Assembly: GCA_017979445.1 (NCBI GenBank)
Contig: CM030718.1
Location: 23,555,021 to 23,619,020 of the forward strand
From: Akebia trifoliata
Lineage: Eukaryota > Streptophyta > Magnoliopsida > Ranunculales > Lardizabalaceae
Length of the DNA stretch: 64,000 nucleotides
Direction of reading: 5' to 3'
Part shown: piece by piece, positions 33,135-45,007 of the stretch
Layout of the letters: every line of letters starts with the position of its first letter
Numbering within the stretch: the first letter of the stretch is position 1
Made by a program: the position numbers and the translations under genes
The notes under the pieces: generated by a model
Told to the model about the DNA's origin: nothing
The model's database searches: none
The model's input: the letters and a program-made list of their open reading frames with translations, nothing else

Positions 33135-34514
33135 TCTGTTTTTTCTTAGATTCTATTATCTATGTGAGACTGGAGTTTGTCCCTTTTTTTTTCTTCCTAT
33201 TATCAGGAAGAGCAGCAGCTTGGGAGGAGGAGAGAGAGGGGAAGGGAGGGGGGGTACATTAGCCTGATCTCTCCCTCTTTTTGTTTTGTTTTTTTTTTTT
33301 TTAAAGTTTGTTAGATAATGCTTTTTGAATCATGGATTTGCATTAAAAAATTTAGCATGAGTTGAGTTACTTCTATAAGCTATTCTTAGTTTTTGCATAT
33401 TACATCATATATATGATATCTTTCATGTTAATCTATTTGTATATCCCTTTCATGTTAATCTATTCTCATTTATATTTTGTGATCTATCTGAAAATTCATT
33501 AATGTAACACTTCATCATAGTTTAGTACGAATTAACTTATTTTTTTCATTTTATAATTTTTTGGGAATCCAATTTCTTATGAACCAAACTCATTTAGTTG
33601 GACTTTTTTTTTTGTTTTTTTTAATGATTTGATGCTGCAGTTTTTTCAGCCCTTTTTTATTTATTCCCAAACTGTGCAGCTTAATTAATTTGTAGAAGTT
33701 GTCCCTCAAAAGTTTTCCTCTTAGTATGCTGGATTGTGATTATGTCTCTCATGTGACAAAGAAATGTATGTATAAATCTTATTATACAATTTTGGGAGTA
33801 AAGATTACATAGGAAGACAAGTACGGGTTGCAATGAGTCGGTTTTGGTTTGTATCCTATGAAAATAAGTACTATAACCACTATATTTTATCGGTTCCAGC
33901 TTTTTTTGGTCTTGATTTTAAACAAAGTGGAATTGAAACTGTCAAAAATCATCACTACCTGTTGCTCTTGGCTCCGAAAATTCTAATGAGAATATTTCAA
34001 AATCATTGTAAAAAAATTTCCTTCTAAAAAATTAATACGTTATTTAGAAAGTATAAAATTCATAATAATGTGTTTCTACTGAGATGCTTTAATGACTTAT
34101 TTTCAAAATTTAAAATGTCTTATTAAAATTAATAAATTTAAATTTAAGAAGAAATGATCCATTTTAAGCATCAACATTTAGGGTATATTAAAATTTGATA
34201 AATTTACATGGTACATTTTAATTTTAAAATATAGAAAAATCTTAAAATCATGTTAATTTTAGGGCCGACTCTTATATTGAATCAGGGTTTTTAGTTTTGA
34301 TTCTGGGTAAATGTGTATCCATTGACATCCCTGATTCAAAAATTCATGATACAAATTTGGTGTGAAATATAATGTACAACCATATTTCATCTAAAGATAT
34401 TTGGTATTTTTATTATCAAATATCGCTCCTTAATTTTTTCCTAAATGTTCAAATTTTACCATGAAGTGGCATACATCATTAAGAAAGTTATCTAAAATTT
34501 TCATCTCCATTTTT
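33135..34514. other. RPL4 3' UTR and AT-rich intergenic
   Basis: The first ~250 bases after the stop are the probable 3' UTR, with a G-rich stretch (33225-33255) and a poly(T) run. The rest shows no gene. Confidence 0.5.
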
Positions 34515-34660
34515 AAAAGGTCATGCCCTTCTCTCTCTCTCAGTGGAAAAATGTTGGCTAAGCCTGTAAGATTCGGTAACTTAATGCTGGTGGAACTTGA
34601 ACCCAGGTATTGAGTATAATTAGTCGTGTAGACTTTACCAATTAAGCTTGCTAGCATTTT
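34515..34660 (-). mobile_element. tRNA-derived SINE
   Basis: On the minus strand, CAAGCTTAATTGGTAAAGTC resembles a Pol III A box and GGGTTCAAGTTCC a B box, about 35 bases apart. The sequence after the B box does not complete a tRNA cloverleaf. Confidence 0.6.
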
Positions 34661-35249
34661 CAATCGAAGAAGCTTTCACAACAACCACCTTTTGTTTAAG
34701 AGTGGTGGGATCGGAATACAGATTTAAAACAACAATTGAAAACATCGTTCTAAAAACTTCGGAAAAGCATAGAAAACGAGAGAAAAATAATGAAACATAA
34801 AATATATAAAATGTTTATTTTATATTTCCAATATAACAAGGTCTCAAAACATAATTATACATATTATGATGCCAAAAAAAGTTTATTTGTCAACCTATCT
34901 TTTTCTCAGAATAATAAACTGTTGAAAAAAATGAAAAACCGTAACATCAAGATATTATCTTCAAATCCCATATTTCGGCATTTATGAATCACTAAATTAT
35001 ATTATGTATCAAATCCCACATTAAAGAAAGAAAATGTCATTTTTTAAAAGAAAACAAAATTGTTTGAAATGTAAAAAAATTAATTTAAAACAACAAAAAC
35101 AATATTTTTTCATTGAAAAAAGTGAAAATTTTAAATTAATTTACGTGTATTTAAAAAAAAGAAAAAAAAAAAAAGAAAAGAAGAAGAAGCTGGTTTTTGT
35201 TACTATGATGTCCACTATCAAAAGACGAGCCAACGAAGTGCAAAAGTGA
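34661..35249. other. AT-rich intergenic
   Basis: No gene. Short lysine-rich frames here come from poly(A)-rich sequence. Confidence 0.45.
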
Positions 35250-35582
35250 ATCCACATCAATGTGCACATATTTATCCAATAGAGTTTTATACATGAAGTT
35301 AGTACGTGGTGCCTTTAATTTTACACATGAAACAATATTTTTTTTTCTTTTGAGTGTCTGATGTGGGACTAAACTCAACACACCTCTGCACATGTGGATC
35401 AGATTGAGTCAAAGCATGTGAAGATATAAACTGGGTGATGTGAAGGAGAATAAGGCCCGCTCTGATACCATGATAAATTTAAGGGCCCAACTCAAAATCA
35501 ATTGGCAATGAATGGAGAGGCATGAGAGCTTATAAGGAGAGAGACAAGGCTATGAATGTCAAATGTGGCACTAAACTTGACA
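35250..35582 (-). mobile_element. TRIM/SMART-like miniature LTR retroelement
   Basis: On the minus strand a putative 5' LTR (35582-35471) starts TGTCAAGTTTAGTGCCACAT and ends TTATCA. It is followed at once by TGGTATCAGAGC (35470-35459), the primer-binding site for initiator tRNA-Met. After about 78 internal bases a second LTR start, TGTTGAGTTTAGTCCCACAT, appears at 35380. There is no coding capacity. The two LTR starts match imperfectly, so the element is old; the outer end of the second LTR is unclear. Confidence 0.6.
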
Positions 35583-35825
35583 GAAAGTGAGTTTTCTCCC
35601 TCCATAAGTGGAGAGAAGAGAGAAATGGAGAGAAACCCTTTTAAAATATTTATAATTCCAACACTACCCCCCTAGATCTATTTTAAGATATTTTAAAATT
35701 TCAAATTTGTCCCAATATCTCTCCTATCAATTTAAATATGGTGGAGACAAATTGAGTTTTTCTTCTCGTAATGGGTTTCTCTTCTCTCGACTTCTCTCAA
35801 TCCAATCAAAGTGTAAAGAAGCAAA
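35583..35825. mobile_element. Fragment of GAGAGAAATGGAGAG PIF-like MITE
   Basis: Matches the right part of the elements at 42538-43226 (GAGAAATGGAGAGAAA, TTTTAAGATATTTTAAA, TCTCCTATCAATTTAAA, CTTCTCTCAATCCAA). Confidence 0.6.
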
Positions 35826-36457
35826 AAATATCTTAGCAACTCTTAAATCTAAGAAGGAAGGTGAAGTTGGAGAGGAATAAAACTACATACAAAGATGTGT
35901 AATAAATTTCAAAAAAATAGACAAGTTAGTTCAGTTGTGACGGCCACGAGATGATCATCCTCAGCTGATGGTATCACATCATGGAGATTCAAAGCTAATC
36001 CAATACCTTGCCTACTGGATTCAGATTGAACCAATATTCTGGGCAAGTTATCATCAGGCCCAAATAATAATGGGCTGGACCGTAGGCTCGCTGAAGCTTC
36101 CCCACAAGTCCCATTTGGTAATGTGTCAGGCTAGTCTGACAAACTCAGTATGAGTTTTGTGCCCACATGGATTGCCATATTGGGCCTCGGCAATCCAATA
36201 CCACAACCTTCTACATTTCAACATAAGACTCAGATTTAAATAAATAAATAATGACATTTTTGGGTTTGAATAATTTATCCATGGTTTTGAAACTGGATGG
36301 CCACCAAACTCCCAAATTAAAATTTTGTGCTCTGCATCCCTATAACATTAGATCATGTTTTTGAATCCCATAAGGTGGTTCGGTCACAAAACTTTCATTA
36401 CTAAGTAAAAAATAAAATAAAAAATGAGAGTGCTTCTCTTTGGTAAATCCTATAGTT

Positions 36458-36493
<36 letters not shown>
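35826..36493. other. Intergenic
   Basis: No gene. 36280-36400 resembles the TTACTAA-ended repeat (CTCCCAAATTAAAATTTTG; ATTAGATCATGTTTTTGAAT). Confidence 0.45.
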
Positions 36494-36496
<3 letters not shown>

Positions 36497-36880
36497 ACGG
36501 TTCAGCAACCCTAAAGTTTGTCAAGTTTGGTGCCAAACATTTTTCAAAATATGGGTTAGAAGCTTTGGAATGAGCTGATTTTTTGTGAGGATGATCTCTA
36601 TGATGAGGAGATCATCCTCACCAAAAATCAGCATATTCCAAAACTTCTAACCCCATCAAAAGTGATTTACAAAAATTGGATGGTCCACGATTCTTCATCT
36701 TGTAAACTATGGTTAGAAGTTTTAAAATGAGCTGATTTTTTGTGAGGATGATCTCTTCACCGTAGAGATCATCCTTACAAAAAATCAGCATATTCCAAAA
36801 CTTCTAACCCCATCAAAAGTGATTTACAAAAAATGTTTGGCACCAAACTTGGCAAATTTTAGGGTTGCCGAACTGCTCCC
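36494..36880. mobile_element. Double-hairpin MITE (copy M4)
   Basis: Terminal repeat GGGACGGTTCAGCAACCCTA with AAGTTTGTCAAGTTTGGTGCC, mirrored at 36832-36880. Two core hairpins at 36550-36655 and 36715-36810. Flanked by (TA)n on both sides. This is the same subtype as the copy interrupted at 1-1758. Confidence 0.85.
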
Positions 36881-36905
36881 ATATATATATATATATATAT
36901 ATATT

Positions 36906-37350
36906 TTTTGGTCGATTAAAGGGGGGTTAGGTAGACCCCCAATAAAAATAAAAAAAAAAGATTACAATCTATCATAGGCATGTCCATAAGCATCTTTACA
37001 TATATAATGTCTACCAACTGCTGAGGTAGGTCCTTATGCTCAAAAATAACTCTGTCTAAAAAAGGAAGGAGCGAAGCAAGAAAGTCGGCAGCTTTGTTGC
37101 ATTCACTATAGCAAAAGATGAACTCGATTCTTCGAAAGTAACTCCCTTTCATCTTAATAACTTTAACCAACCTATCCTTTCTCCATGGAATTGCTCCCTC
37201 CCCCTTAATGCATTCAATAGTCACTTGAGAGTCAACTCTGACCTCTAGCACTTTTGGATATTTTCCTCTTCCGCCGTTATCATTCCCTTGAGAATTGCTT
37301 GAAACTTATAGAAACTGTAACCAATTTCCTCCATATTCAAGTGAATTTCC
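36906..37350 (-). pseudogene. LINE 3' fragment with RNase H remnant
   Basis: The minus strand encodes the C-terminal half of a LINE RNase H: FQAILKGMITAEEENIQK, then after a frameshift VRVDSQVTIECIKGEG and FCYSECNKAADFLASLLP. It is followed by a 3' UTR with GGGGGTCTACCTAACCCCCC, typical of plant LINE ends. It abuts the (TA)n of MITE M4. Inactive. Confidence 0.75.
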
Positions 37351-37391
37351 ATTGCAACATATCTTTTCTTACAACACCTTAATTAATGAAA

Positions 37392-38193
37392 GGGTGATTT
37401 AGACATGGCCCCCTACATTTTGGTGAATATTAGAGATACCCCCTATATTTTAAAACTAATGACTTGCCTTCCTTGACCTCAGTTTTTTTAATATATTAAT
37501 TGAAAAGACATAAATGCCCTCATTTTCAATTTCTTGTCAAAATCCCATGTTTTTTATTCCTAAAACCAGTCATCTTCAAGCTTTGCAATCTGTATGATTT
37601 ATTATTGAAATCTACTCAATTTATCTTCAATGCATCCCTTTCAATACAGGATTAACCTTTAGTGAAAAACCCTAGAGTTTTTAAGTAAAAAAACTTCATA
37701 GTTTTCTTTATCCCAAAAATCGTATTTTATATTTCTTTCCAAACCCAGAAATCTTCAAACTCTTCAACCTTTCTCTTAAAGTAATGTAATCAGTTCAACC
37801 TTATCTCCTATCCATCATGTTATATGTTGCCTTGACCCATGGTTGAAAATCTTAAATTTTTCCATCCAAATTCTTTCCTTTACACTAAAAAAAAAAAAAA
37901 ATTAAAATTAAATAAAATAATGATCAACTTGCCTAAGAGTTTGAATGTTGAAAATAAATAGCATCTTAAGGTTGAAGATGAGGTCATAAATTTTAATCAA
38001 AGAGGTTGTAAGTGATGGATTTTGAGATGAAAAATTAATAGTTTTTATTAGAGATAGAAGATGAGGGTATTTGGGTATTTTTCTTTTAATCTATTAAGAA
38101 GACTGAGGTCAAGGCAGGCATGTCTTCAATTTCAAAGCATAGTGGGTATCTCTAATTATCACCAAAAAGTGGGGGACCATATCTAAATCACCC
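37392..38193. mobile_element. Mutator-like non-autonomous element with perfect 9-bp TSD
   Basis: Terminal inverted repeats GGGTGATTTAGACATGG and CATATCTAAATCACCC extend inwards about 90 bases with gaps. The target duplication TTAATGAAA is identical at 37383-37391 and 38194-38202; 9 bp is the MULE hallmark. The interior has no coding frame. Confidence 0.8.
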
Positions 38194-38343
38194 TTAATGA
38201 AATTATATGCGAAATACCAAATAAGCATAAACATGCATTAAATATTTACATCTTATTCCTTAGACACCCTTAATGAAATTATATGCGAAATACCAAATAA
38301 GCATAAACATGCATTAAATATTTACATCTTATTCCTTAGACTC
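38191..38343. repeat. 76-bp perfect tandem repeat
   Basis: CCCTTAATGAAATTATATGC begins at 38191 and again at 38267, and the copies run to CTTATTCCTTAGA. The unit includes the MULE's last three bases and its right target duplication, so it arose after the MULE inserted. Confidence 0.9.
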
Positions 38344-38392
38344 TTCTTCTATAAAGATAAAAGGTAAAACATGAAAGAGTCATGATAATCTG

Positions 38393-38615
38393 ACTTACCC
38401 ACGTGGCATACTCAATCAACACCTCTAACGTGATATAAGCTCAAAAATCGTAGATCTGCTCTCCTTGAAATACACAATTATAATTTTTATGGGGAATCAT
38501 ACTTTTGTATCCCGAGGAGAGTAGACCTATGATTCCTGAGCCTATCACATTAGGGGTATCAATTGAGTATGTCACGTGGATAAGTCAGATTATCACGATT
38601 CTACACTCTCAGGAT
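38393..38615. mobile_element. GGGATACAC-family foldback
   Basis: CCACGTGGCATACTCAAT at the left pairs with ATTGAGTATGTCACGTGG at the right, with an inner ATCGTAGATCTGCTCTCC / GGAGAGTAGACCTATGAT pair. Confidence 0.75.
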
Positions 38616-38837
38616 CTCATCCCCTCCCTTTAGGCGCCTATTACCATAATTAATAGAGAGATACTAGTACCATGCTAACTTTTACTAACGACACCCCAAC
38701 TGTCCGCAATTCTTTTGTGATTTACATAGGAATTAGTGCGGCAACAACAACTCTCAATTAAAATGATATTAGAAAAAACCTGGTGTGGCAATAGAAGTCC
38801 TGATATTTTATCAAATTTATCTTTAAGTCCTAATAAC

Positions 38838-39045
38838 CTGACTCCCCCCCACGTGGCATACTCAAAATACTCTCCTACTGTGACATGTGCTACAATCATA
38901 AATGTTTGCCTCAGGATACACATCCTTATAAATATGTGCAATTATATATCCTGAGGCAAAAAAAAAAAAGGTTTATGGTTCTAGCACATGCCACAGCAGG
39001 ATAGTACTTTGAGTCTGCCACATGAGGGTGTCAGAAAATCTTTAC
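38838..39045. mobile_element. GGGATACAC-family foldback
   Basis: CCACGTGGCATACTCAAA and TTTGAGTCTGCCACATG ends; inner TTTGCCTCAGGATACAC and ATATATCCTGAGGCAAA. Confidence 0.75.
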
Positions 39046-39084
39046 TCTCCATCATTTTCATGATTTCTATCAAGAGTTCTGAGA

Positions 39085-39275
39085 ATATCACTCGCGCTCA
39101 AATGACTTCATGACGTGGACAAGTGCATGAACCGTAGATATGTACGTCTCGTGATACACAATTCCCTTGGGATACATTTATGGGGAAGTGCAATCATATA
39201 TCCCGAGACATACAAATCTACTACATCCGAACTTGTGACGTCATTTAAGTATGCCACCTAGTTAGTCATACTATC
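39085..39275. mobile_element. GGGATACAC-family foldback
   Basis: Outer CTCAAATGACTTCATGACGT and GTGACGTCATTTAAGTATG; inner ATGTACGTCTCGTGATACAC and ATATCCCGAGACATACA. Confidence 0.7.
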
Positions 39276-39654
39276 ACTACTATTTCTATAAATCGATGAT
39301 TCACTTGGTTTTCTTGGTTGAACGTCCGTTTGATCTAGTATTTTATCTCGGCTTTCATGCTAAATTATTCTAAGTTTATTTTCTTGTTTATAATAATGGA
39401 TCGATGCTTACTCTACCAACGACATCTTAATCTCCACAAAGTTTTATATTTAATTAAGAATAAACAATTTGTTAATGAGCATCACATTGTGCTTAAAAAA
39501 AACTTGTTATTGCCATTATATATTGTGGCCATCATAAAATAAAAATAAAAAAACTTGATTTTTTTTTATTTTGAATTGTTTTTATTGTTTCTTTCAATTC
39601 TTATATATCAGCAAGTTGGGATTATAATTTCCTCAAATCTGTCCCCACAAAATC

Positions 39655-39775
39655 AATCTGCACTCTTCAAAGAGTTGTGATACACAAGAAAAATATTTAT
39701 GATTATGCGTATCCCGATGCAAATGATATACGGTTCTATGATGGAGGTGTGTCAAAGGGGGGAGTCAAAAAATCG
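39655..39775. mobile_element. GGGATACAC-family foldback, degenerate
   Basis: The family words GTGATACACAA and GCGTATCCCGATGC, ending GTGTCAAAGGGGGGAGTCA. The left arm is largely lost. Confidence 0.45.
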
Positions 39776-42537
39776 TTACTCTTGTAAAAAAAAAAAGATC
39801 AAACTAATTGGAAGACAATAATTACAACAATAACAACAACAAGATCGACAAAAAAACAAAGCCTTTGAAACAAAATCAATCCATGAACAATATTAAAATA
39901 AATAAAGATATAATTACACAAAAATTTACGTGGTTCCCACAAGATTAAAGCATGGCCATGGATCCGCACTAATTTGACTACGAAGAGAAAACTCTCTGTT
40001 AGATATTACATTTTTTCACTAAATAAAGAGAAATATGGACCTCCAAATAATGTAATTAAGATTTTAAAAACCAGTGAAAATATGAAAATTTGGTTTGATT
40101 GCCTCTATTCCACTTGATCCAAAGCCAAATCTTTTGTAATTTGTCGTGAGATGTCTAGTATTCTTGTTGGATTTAGACTTCAAGAGGCAAGAAAGTATCA
40201 AAAGGGACTTTTCCTGAAGCGGCATGAGATTTGGGGGCAGTGCTCCCAAGGCGAATTTTTTTTTTCTTTTTTGGGTATATAATGTATTTTTAAGTAGGGT
40301 TTTTTCATGTATTTGCTTTGTGAGATGGCCAAAGACAGAGAGTCTGTAATCTTTATCGTTGATTATCTATTACAAATTTAAATGCCCAAATCTCAAAACT
40401 AGGTAATTAATTAGTTTAAAAAACTAAAAGTTTTGATCTTCCAGTGTTTGGTTGTTCTTCCTCAAAATTTCAATAAATTATTATCAGGTGCTTGGTTGAC
40501 TTTCTAAATGTAGGCCATTGGGCTTCTAAGACAATATTGTCCTTTAACTAAACCGTGATCAGATGTCTGTTTGCCCAAAACTAATTTCTATTTGGTTTGG
40601 GCCAAGGCCCATCAATACTGTTAAGAGATTGGATCGGATCCTTATTTCATCCAAAACCTTTTTGACCCATCTTAATTTTAGATCCCATTCCATTGACACC
40701 CCTAATCCTAAGAATATCAATGGATTGGTTTGGTATCCGATAAGAATGGATAAGGTCTTTGTCCACCTAAACCAAGTCCAATGGTCGTTCGATCGTCGTT
40801 GTGTTAGGTGGGACTTAGAGTTCTCTGGAGAGACCAATATTGTTTATCCTTCATCTTTCTATTGTCCGATGGAACTACTTCAAGACAAAACCTTCTTAGA
40901 TCTTATTGGATATTATAAAGCAATCCCAATTACCTCTAGACACTTACTTAGGGTAGTGGAGGTTTTGCAAAGTAAAATCTACATTCCGATTTGCTGATAG
41001 ATGAGTCGACCAAGTGTTTGTCTCTTGGTAGGTGTTTGATATCTCTTTTTTAGTTCAATGAACGTGAGGTGCTCTCCAACCATGCATCTTGCACACACCA
41101 TGTGCCTAAGACCTAACATGGTGTTTGATTTTGATGTGACATTTTACTTAATAGTACAAGTCAGACGTTAACAACCTCCATAAACATGTTTTTTTACATT
41201 TATTCTTAATAAGGAATTATTATTTTATTTTTTATTTTAAAAATTAAGGGTTTTTGAATAATTATGTAGTAACATTTAAAAAAAAAAAGATTTTATAATA
41301 TTTACAAAAGTATTGTTGCACAATTATTATTGAATCCTTACTCTTTTATATAGGGACATCATTGAGTACCTATGAGATTGGATTCTTATTGACATCCAAA
41401 ATAACTATTTGGATCCCTAGTTAAGGACCGGATCTAATCCGATCCAAAGATAGATCTGTGTGAAACTTTATTAAACTTTATACTAAAACACCACTAACTA
41501 TGCTTGTCGATGGATTGGGTTTGGATCAGATAGGAGTTGATCTAGAGTAAAATAGATTGGATCCCGTTTAATCGGATTTTATTGGATCTCAATATTAGGA
41601 TCTAAATCCTAACCAATAACAACCAGTCTAGATCCAATCAAGTATAACTCGTTTTTGATAATCAAGGTATCCAAGCCTATTAGAGCACCCAACTACAACT
41701 CGTGCACATGCAATCCCTAAAGTTGGATTGATTGGAACTTGACATCGAGACCTCGACTTCTTGAGGTGTCATCTTGGATTCTTATCAAAACCCAAATTCT
41801 TAATTTGGATCCAATATTTTTTAGATAGAGCAGATTAAATTTTGGGTCTAACCCGATCCATTGACAATCCTATAATAATACCTTTAAAAAAAATAATAAA
41901 AAAAAAAGAGTAAAGGACAAAACAGACATTACAGCAAAAGTAGTACGGGTGGGTATTCTCATCATTTCAGACTAACCAATAATTAAGTGAAAGAAAACCA
42001 AAAATCAGAAAAAAAAAAAGATAAATATAGAAGACTTTGTATATGTGGAGAATAGGCGTCCACGTCAGCCCATGCGTAAACCTCGTACCCCCCCTACCGA
42101 CAATACACACAAAAGGAAACTCGGCCCTCTTCCTTCCTCTATAAATTATTACTTTACTTTACTTTGCTTCTACAAATCAAACAACATTATCACTTCATCC
42201 TATTGTGGGCCCCCAACACCCTTATAATATAATATATTATAATATTTTAGAAAAAACTTCACATCAAATCCCACACATTGAAGCACCACTTATTCCCTAC
42301 CTATATTATTTATTATTAATTATTAAAAATTAAAAGTAAGATGAGGAGGATGGTACGTCATCCATAGTACCTTCAAAGCTTACAACAATGTCAAATATGA
42401 TTTCCATGGTTTGTGGGCCTAAGGTTGAATCCCATTATAATTTTTTTTTAAATCTTTGTTCCCTTTTTACTATTTTAGCCCTTCTATCCCAACAAAATTT
42501 CTTAATTATCATATTTGAAAATTTTAAGAGCCTAACG
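39776..42537. other. Long gene-free stretch with GGATCC-rich repeat debris
   Basis: No convincing gene. A 144-codon frame at 40563-40997 has no recognisable domain and lies in repeat-like sequence (GGATCGGATCC, CATTGACACCCCTAATCC). 41380-41870 repeats words such as TTGGATCCAAT and GGATC-GAT. At 42055-42160 there is a promoter-like patch (CCACGTCAG, then CTATAAATTA) without a recognisable gene after it. Confidence 0.45.
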
Positions 42538-42852
42538 TTGTGTTTGGATTGAGAGAAATGGAGAGAAGTAAAGAAAAGAGAAAATCAACGAGTTTATCTT
42601 CATTTTTCTTGTTTGGATTGTTAGGTGGGGGAAAGAAGAAAAAAGAATTGGAGAGAATAGGAGAGGAAAAAAAATATGAGTTTTCTTTCTCTCCAAAATT
42701 ATAAAATATTTTATAATTCTAACTTTTTTCTCTAGATTTCTTTTTTTTATTTTAAATTTTCAAAGTTATCCCAAGTTCTCTCCTGTCAATTTAAACATGA
42801 TGAAGATAAATTAAATTTCTTTTCTTTCCACTTCTTTCAATCCAAACATAAC
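42538..42852. mobile_element. PIF/Harbinger-like MITE, copy 1
   Basis: GTTGTGTTTGGATTGAGAGA at the left and TCAATCCAAACATAAC at the right, flanked by (C)TAA on both sides. TAA-type target duplications and this TIR style fit PIF/Harbinger MITEs. Confidence 0.7.
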
Positions 42853-42856
42853 CTAA

Positions 42857-43222
42857 TGTTGTGTTTGGATTGAGAGAAATGGAAAGAAGAGAATAGAAAA
42901 TAAATGAGTTTTGTTCCACTTCTCTTGTTTGGATTGTTAAGAGGATAGAGAAGAGAAAAGAATTAGAGAGAAGAAGAGAGAAAAATCGGTGAGTTTTCTT
43001 TCTCTCCAAAAGTGGAGAGAAGATGAGAGAAATGAAGATAAAGTCTTTTAAAATATTTTATAATTTCAACTCTTCCCTAGATCTCTTTTAAGATATTTTA
43101 AATTTTCAAAATTATCCTCAATTCTCTCCTATTAATCCAAACATGGTGGAGAGAAATTGAATTTCTCTTCTCTTCTCTTAATGAGTTTATCTTCTTTTCA
43201 CTTCTCTCAATCCAAACATAGC
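42857..43222. mobile_element. PIF/Harbinger-like MITE, copy 2
   Basis: Same TIRs as copy 1 (TGTTGTGTTTGGATTGAGAG; CTCAATCCAAACATAGC). It shares the CTAA between them as common flank, so the two are head-to-tail with one target site between. Confidence 0.7.
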
Positions 43223-43982
43223 CTAAGAGTGTATTTGTTTATCTCGATTGGGATGTTGATTGTCGGTCTTGCCAAACAAAATTAATGCTTAAGATCTCAA
43301 TTGATATCTTGTTGTTGAAATTCTCTGACAACTTTCTAAAAAGTATTTTCAAATAAGACCTAAAACTTGCTAACAAATGCCATTATTTTTTCAATAAGTG
43401 CCATCATATTTATTTGTATTATCTCCATCAATATTTATTTGGGCTTACATAACGCTCTTTTAACACCTTCAAATCAAATATTTCTTTTATTTGGAGATTA
43501 TAATGGATCATTATTGAATGTGTTTAAATCATTTCGGTCAACCTTCTCTTAAAATTGAGGTTATTCCTACATGTTTTTGGATGTATTCATTTTTTTAACT
43601 TTATCTTTTCAGTCTTTCAACTCGATATCCTCACCACTTTATTTTTTTGGCTTATCGTGGTATCTCTATCCTTCACGTGAGACTAATTCCATAGTCAAAC
43701 GCACCGGCCCCTCAAAAAGTCCTATAGGCAACTGGTTGAGTCAAGGGTCAATCGGACCCTAAAGGGTGCACCAAAGCTCAGCTTCCCACTAGGCCTACCC
43801 CTTGGGGTTAATATCCTCATAACTTTATCATTCAAAATTCAACTCCATTAAACATAATCATTTTTATTATTGTTATATATACATATATAATTTGATTTGC
43901 ACATGACCATCAGATGATATTTAGAAATACAACTCCAATTCAACCATCTAACTTTGATTTTATTGACAATCTTTCTTCCAGA
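43223..43982. other. Intergenic
   Basis: No gene recognised. Confidence 0.4.
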
Positions 43983-44185
43983 TTTTATTTTATTTTTGAC
44001 CTGATAGTACGACTAGTCAAGATGAGGCAACTTGCCTCTCAGAGCATCATATCTCCCAAATCTCTTAGATTGGTAAGTAGAAATAAATCTTTGTGGATGA
44101 CCAACAGGGGGCTTGAACTCAACACCTCTCTCTTTTTGGAGGGATGCCTTGGCCAATACAACCAAAGCTCTTTGATTTTCTCTCA
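43983..44185 (-). mobile_element. tRNA-derived SINE
   Basis: On the minus strand, TTTGGTTGTATTGGCCAAGG and GAGTTCAAGCCCCC stand for A and B boxes. The unique body follows, ending in an A-rich tail (AAAATAAAATAAAA). Confidence 0.6.
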
Positions 44186-45007
44186 TACTTATATATAATA
44201 GATATAAGAAAATGAATTTGATTACTCTAAGATAGTTCTAGACTTTAAAATTTTAGTGAAAATTCATTCTCTTAATACCAGTATTAAAATACAAGTCACA
44301 TACTTCATCTTATTTTTATTTATTATAAAGCCTTGGATTCGAACATCTCTCTGTAATTACTCTCTATTCCTAATTACTTTTTTCGAAGATAGTTTTTGTT
44401 ACTTTAAAGTAAAAATATCGACAACCCAATTAGAAAATTTTATATGGGCTATTAATAATATTTTTAGGTTTTATTATTTTAAATCTTGACAACCAAGGAT
44501 TAATAATGTAAGGGCACCATTGGAATGACGTTTAGCTTTTATAAATAATTATTTTTATATAATATAAAACAGTGGGCAGATATCCGGTCGAGATCCGTAT
44601 CTATCCATTTATGGTCATGGTGGGGGCATTTCTAATTTTTAATAATTTCTTTCTTCTCCCCTTTAAATAACTATTTTTAAAAAGAAAAATTAATAAATTT
44701 CCTAAAAAACCCAGAATGGAATGATTAAGAAATTATTAATCTAATAATAGAAAATAAGAAAGTCCTAACAACAACATGAACCGTTGGATTGTATCAACAA
44801 TCTCATCACAAAAGATTAAGGGCTAGTGTTGCTTAGAGTAAGTGGGCCGTACGAGTTCTTTTTATATTATTAATGTGGGCCCCACCTAAGAAGCTGTTTC
44901 AATTTAACAATATTTTATGTTTGATTGAACGACGTCCACAACCTTAGGAGACAAAAAAATAAAAATAAAATAAAACAAAAGATTCGATAAATATAAGAAA
45001 ATGAAAA
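44186..45007. other. Intergenic
   Basis: No gene recognised. Confidence 0.4.

Noticed and set aside
40563..40997. A 144-codon open frame
   Set aside because: No domain or start context, and it runs through repeat-like GGATCC-rich sequence; an overlapping long antisense frame suggests chance.
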